From assembly GCF_928097925.1 (NCBI RefSeq), contig NZ_CAKMRI010000001.1:1364001-1428000 (forward strand): DNA of 64,000 bases, written 5' to 3'. Positions 61,245 to 64,000 of the stretch are shown one piece after another; the stretch's first letter is position 1, and every line of letters starts with the position of its first letter. The notes beneath the pieces are model-generated. The model saw only the letters and a program-made list of their open reading frames with translations, did not search any database and was not told the origin of the DNA. Made by a program: the position numbers and the translations under genes. This DNA comes from Mediannikoviicoccus vaginalis (lineage in GTDB: Bacteria > Bacillota > Clostridia > Tissierellales > Peptoniphilaceae).

Positions 61245-62370
61245 TTTTCTAAGATACTCATTAATGTCTAATTATGAAACCTTATTAGTACTCTTGGTGA
61301 CAGCTATAGCTTGCAGCATCATTGGAGTTTTCTTGGTCCTAAGAAGTCTTTCAATGCTCGCTGATGCTATCAGTCATTCAATTTTACTAGGTATTGTCCT
61401 TGCATATTTTATAGTGAAGGATATCACATCAGTCTATCTAGTCTTTGGTGCGGCCCTATTCGGAATTGTAACGGTTTTTTCAATAGAGTCCTTGTCAAAG
61501 ACCAAACTTGTAAAAAATGATGATGCAGTAGGGATAATATTCCCAATGTTTTTTGCTTTAGCAGTAATCCTTATCACAAAATATGCCAGAAATGTCCACC
61601 TGGATGTAGATGTTGTCCTTATGGGAGAGGTAATAATGGCTCCTTTAAATACAATGAACTTTTTTGGTTTTGAGATCCCAAAATCACTTTTTCAAATGTC
61701 GGTAATGGGGCTTATCAACTTGGCCTTTATAATAATATTTTTTAAAGAATTGAAGTTAACTACTTTTGACGGGGAATTTGCCAAGATTGCGGGATTTTCG
61801 GATCTTATTTTGTTTTATAGTCTTATGACCCTTACGTCATTTACAACTGTAGTAGCATTTGAGGCGGTGGGGGCGATTTTGGTTATATCATTTCTAATCA
61901 CACCTGCCGCGAGCGCCTATTTGATAAGCAAAAATCTCAAAACCATGATTATAATATCGGTTCTATACTCTATCATAAACTCTGTACTTGGTTTTGTGTT
62001 TGCCATGTATTATAATCTTTCTATGTCGGGTATGACTGCCACAATAGCAGGGATAACATTTCTTCTTACATTTTTATTTAATAGAAATGGTTTGTTGATG
62101 AAAATTTTCACTCAAAAGAGAAAACACAAAGAGTTTAAAAAAGATACCTTCTTGATGCACGTAGGCAACCATGAATTAGAAACAAATTCTAAAGAGGAGC
62201 TAGGATTATCTACAATAGACCAACACCTCTCTTGGAAAAAAGAAGAAATAGAGAAATACAGTCAAATCCTTATTTCTGAAAAGAAGATTAGAATAGAGGA
62301 TGGGATTTATAAACTGACTGAAAAGGGTAGAATCTTATATATAAGTTTATTAAAAGATTATGGACTATGA
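61237..62370 (+). CDS. Metal ABC transporter permease 2 with C-terminal extension
   Basis: A 377-residue ABC-3 permease. The first ~290 residues are the usual eight-helix domain (SMLADAISHSILLGIVLAYF, EAVGAILVISFLITPAASAYL). The last ~85 residues (HVGNHELETNSKEELGLSTI to ISLLKDYGL) are soluble and look like a winged helix with a LYKLTEKGR-type hairpin (here IYKLTEKGRIL). This resembles the extended TroD-type permeases. The tail might dock to the ATPase or sense metal (inference). The DtxR gene follows after 8 nt. Confidence 0.88.
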   Translation: MIDFLRYSLMSNYETLLVLLVTAIACSIIGVFLVLRSLSMLADAISHSILLGIVLAYFIVKDITSVYLVFGAALFGIVTVFSIESLSKTKLVKNDDAVGIIFPMFFALAVILITKYARNVHLDVDVVLMGEVIMAPLNTMNFFGFEIPKSLFQMSVMGLINLAFIIIFFKELKLTTFDGEFAKIAGFSDLILFYSLMTLTSFTTVVAFEAVGAILVISFLITPAASAYLISKNLKTMIIISVLYSIINSVLGFVFAMYYNLSMSGMTATIAGITFLLTFLFNRNGLLMKIFTQKRKHKEFKKDTFLMHVGNHELETNSKEELGLSTIDQHLSWKKEEIEKYSQILISEKKIRIEDGIYKLTEKGRILYISLLKDYGL

Positions 62371-62378
62371 GGTAAGCC

Positions 62379-62783
62379 ATGAATTACATTAGACAAGACT
62401 ACATTCAAGCAATATACAGACTGTCAAAAGAAAAGGGATATACTAATAACAAAAATATATCTGATTATTTTTCCATTAGCAGGCCATCGGTAAGTGAAAT
62501 GATCAAAAAACTCGTAGAAGATGGGCTTGTAATCCAAGATAAGACAAAAATTTACCTAAGTGAATCTGGAGACAAGAGTGCCAAGGAAGTTCTCTCCAAA
62601 CACAGAGTTTGGGAATGTTTTTTGGTGGATGTATTGGGTCTTGATGGAAGCATCGTCCATAACCAATCTGACTTATTAGAACATGTCACAAGCGATGAAA
62701 TGTTTGCAGCCCTTAATAAGTTCTTAGACTACCCTAAAAAATCTCCTAACGGAAAAAGAATCTACACAAACGAAAATATTTAA
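62379..62783 (+). CDS. DtxR/MntR-family metal-dependent regulator
   Basis: A 134-residue iron/manganese-dependent repressor. Winged helix (~residues 1-70: QDYIQAIYRLSKEKGYTNNK, SRPSVSEMIKKLVEDGLV) and dimerization/metal domain (~71-134) with HRVWECFLVDVLGLD and LLEHVTSDEM, whose His, Glu and Asp/His residues are the metal ligands. It ends without the C-terminal SH3-like domain of DtxR, thus resembling MntR. Last gene of the metal operon; probable operator at 58668-58683. Confidence 0.92.
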   Translation: MNYIRQDYIQAIYRLSKEKGYTNNKNISDYFSISRPSVSEMIKKLVEDGLVIQDKTKIYLSESGDKSAKEVLSKHRVWECFLVDVLGLDGSIVHNQSDLLEHVTSDEMFAALNKFLDYPKKSPNGKRIYTNENI

Positions 62784-62790
62784 AACATAG

Positions 62791-62844
62791 AAGTCAAGTC
62801 CAGTTCTTATCTTATTACTTATTGAAATTGGGCTTGGCTTTTTC
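62791..62844 (+). terminator. Terminator of the metal transport operon
   Basis: AAGTCAAGTCCAGTTC / GAAATTGGGCTTGGCTT imperfect 15-bp stem with several G.U pairs and a ~20-nt loop, followed by TTTTC. Confidence 0.7.
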
Positions 62845-62916
62845 TTTAAAAAATTTACAAAAAATACTTTTAAAATTATCATTTTTAATATAAACTTAAA
62901 TCAGATAGGAGAAAGA

Positions 62917-63420
62917 ATGAAACTAATAGAGACGAAACAAAAGCACATCATAAAAGTTTTAAGCATATATGAAGATGGAAGACTTATCCTTAAGGAAAAA
63001 GGCGTTAATCAGTGGCAAGATGAAGGGCCTAGTCTTGAGACTTTACTTAGAGACATGGAAAATAAATTTTCGTATGTGCTAGAAGACGAAGAAGAAATAG
63101 TCGGAACAACAGCAGTTACAGAAGGCGTTGACAAGACCTATTTAGAAATTGATGGCGCTTGGCTAAATGGAGAGGACTATGTGACGGTACATCGATTTGC
63201 CGTGTCTAGAAATTCCCGAGGCAAGGGCTATGGCAAGAAGATGTTTGAAGAAATTGAAGAACTTGCGAAATCAAAAGGAATAAAAAACATTAGAGTGGAC
63301 ACCCATAAAGACAATGAAAGCATGAAGGGGCTTTTAGAGAGTCTAGGTTATAAATACTGTGGAATAATTCGCCTAGAGAATGGCGATTTAAGAAATGCAT
63401 ATCAAAAGGAGTTGAGATAA
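62917..63420 (+). CDS. GNAT-family N-acetyltransferase
   Basis: A 167-residue acetyl-CoA-dependent acetyltransferase. The pyrophosphate loop is VSRNSRGKGYGKKMFEEIEE (~residues 98-117), followed by IRVDTHKDNESMKGLLESLGYKYCGI, the substrate-side helix and final strand. The target is not known. AGGAGA precedes the ATG, and the gene overlaps the next by one base, so both are one transcript. Confidence 0.9.
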   Translation: MKLIETKQKHIIKVLSIYEDGRLILKEKGVNQWQDEGPSLETLLRDMENKFSYVLEDEEEIVGTTAVTEGVDKTYLEIDGAWLNGEDYVTVHRFAVSRNSRGKGYGKKMFEEIEELAKSKGIKNIRVDTHKDNESMKGLLESLGYKYCGIIRLENGDLRNAYQKELR

Positions 63421-64000
63421 TGAAATATGAAATAGTTGGAGGAAACCTTCCAGTACTTAAAGTGAAACTTGAAAATGGAGAAAGCATCATAACAGAAGGC
63501 GGCGGCATGAGCTGGATGACACCAAACCTAAAGATGGAAACCACAACAAGGGGAGGAGTTGGAAAGGCATTGGGAAGACTGTTCACCGGTGAAAAGATGT
63601 TTCAAAACAGATACACCTGCGTCAACGGAACGGAAGGAGAAATTGCAATTGCATCGTCATTTCCTGGAAGCATTTTAGCCTTCGACATAGAAGATGGAGA
63701 TATTGTTGCACAAAAGTCCGCCTTTTTAGCAAGCGAAGAAATAGTTGACCTATCAGTTCAATTCCAAAAGAAACTAAGTACAGGCTTTTTTGGTGGTGAA
63801 GGATTTATAATGCAAAGACTGTCAGGACATGGCAAGGCATTTATAGAAATAGATGGACACTGCGAAATTATAAACCTAAACCCTGGAGAAAAAATAGTTA
63901 TAAGCACAGGCAACCTTGCTGCAATGGATGCAACATGCGACATGGAAATAAAATCAGTAGAAGGCCTAAAGAATATGTTTTTAGGCGGCGAAGGCGTGTT
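63420..64000 (+). CDS. AIM24-family protein, 3' end outside window
   Basis: The frame stays open to the window edge with 193 residues visible, starting MKYEIVGGNLPVLKVKLENG. Segments such as ESIITEGGGMSWM, TTTRGGVGKALGRLFTGEKMFQNRYTC and GGEGFIMQRLSGHGKAFIEIDG match the AIM24/TIGR00266 family of beta-sheet proteins. The family is widespread in bacteria with no settled function. It overlaps the GNAT gene by one base. The missing part is about 30-60 residues by family length. Confidence 0.85.
   Translation, partial: MKYEIVGGNLPVLKVKLENGESIITEGGGMSWMTPNLKMETTTRGGVGKALGRLFTGEKMFQNRYTCVNGTEGEIAIASSFPGSILAFDIEDGDIVAQKSAFLASEEIVDLSVQFQKKLSTGFFGGEGFIMQRLSGHGKAFIEIDGHCEIINLNPGEKIVISTGNLAAMDATCDMEIKSVEGLKNMFLGGEGV

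Overview
The window is low-GC DNA from a Gram-positive anaerobe. The 16S rRNA gene, the clostridial-type gene content (parA-parB-DUF4446, cell-wall-binding repeat 2 protein, CD0519/CD1768-type membrane protein, pta, DUF1846) and the many AGGAGG ribosome binding sites point to Tissierellia/Peptoniphilaceae (Peptoniphilus-Parvimonas-like). This placement is a judgement from reading, not from a database search.

Layout. 1-3.9 kb: 3' part of an MFS exporter, then a reverse-strand operon bioY-birA-pyrC. 3.9-5.7 kb: a 1.8-kb gene-free tract with a 40-bp tandem array and four copies of a hairpin-bearing repeat. 5.6-10.5 kb: a two-component module (secreted protein, OmpR-type regulator, large membrane histidine kinase, two tandem-duplicated lipoproteins), preceded by four phased 11-bp boxes that look like the regulator's own binding sites. 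10.6-17 kb: parA-parB, cyclodeaminase, class V aminotransferase, DUF4446, pta, a methyltransferase and a nitroreductase. 17-22.4 kb: a complete 16S-23S-5S operon without tRNAs; the 23S gene carries a ~330-nt intervening sequence in helix 25 that encodes an 88-residue GIY-YIG protein.

22.4-33.2 kb: an SH3 protein, a membrane protein, then an arginine-deiminase region (arcC, an ISL3-type insertion sequence, arcA, arcB) followed by a glycine-amidinotransferase homologue, a 37-residue membrane peptide, a sodium:solute symporter and a Crp/Fnr-type regulator. Together these suggest a guanidino-compound or arginine fermentation locus. 33-43 kb: DUF1846 protein, DUF4153/XRE/DUF2975 membrane-regulator set, small proteins, a CWB2-NlpC/P60 surface protein, and a lactococcin-972-type permease/ATPase pair preceded by a 24-codon ORF. 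43-57.4 kb: M16 peptidase, exonuclease III, an SH3 membrane protein, an ASCH protein, a three-gene mtnA-aldolase-mtnK operon (probable DHAP shunt that disposes of 5'-deoxyadenosine or methylthioadenosine), an AcoX-type NAD-kinase-like protein, and two M20 peptidases.

57.5-64 kb: an ORF-less group II intron set directly behind the pepD terminator, a small orphan gene on the reverse strand under a SAM-I/IV-like riboswitch, a manganese/zinc ABC transporter operon with a clear DtxR-type operator and its own DtxR-family regulator, an acetyltransferase, and the start of an AIM24-family gene. The points most worth follow-up are the GIY-YIG gene inside 23S rRNA, the arc-amidinotransferase-symporter cluster, the riboswitch-controlled orphan, and the repeat tract at 4.3-5.3 kb.
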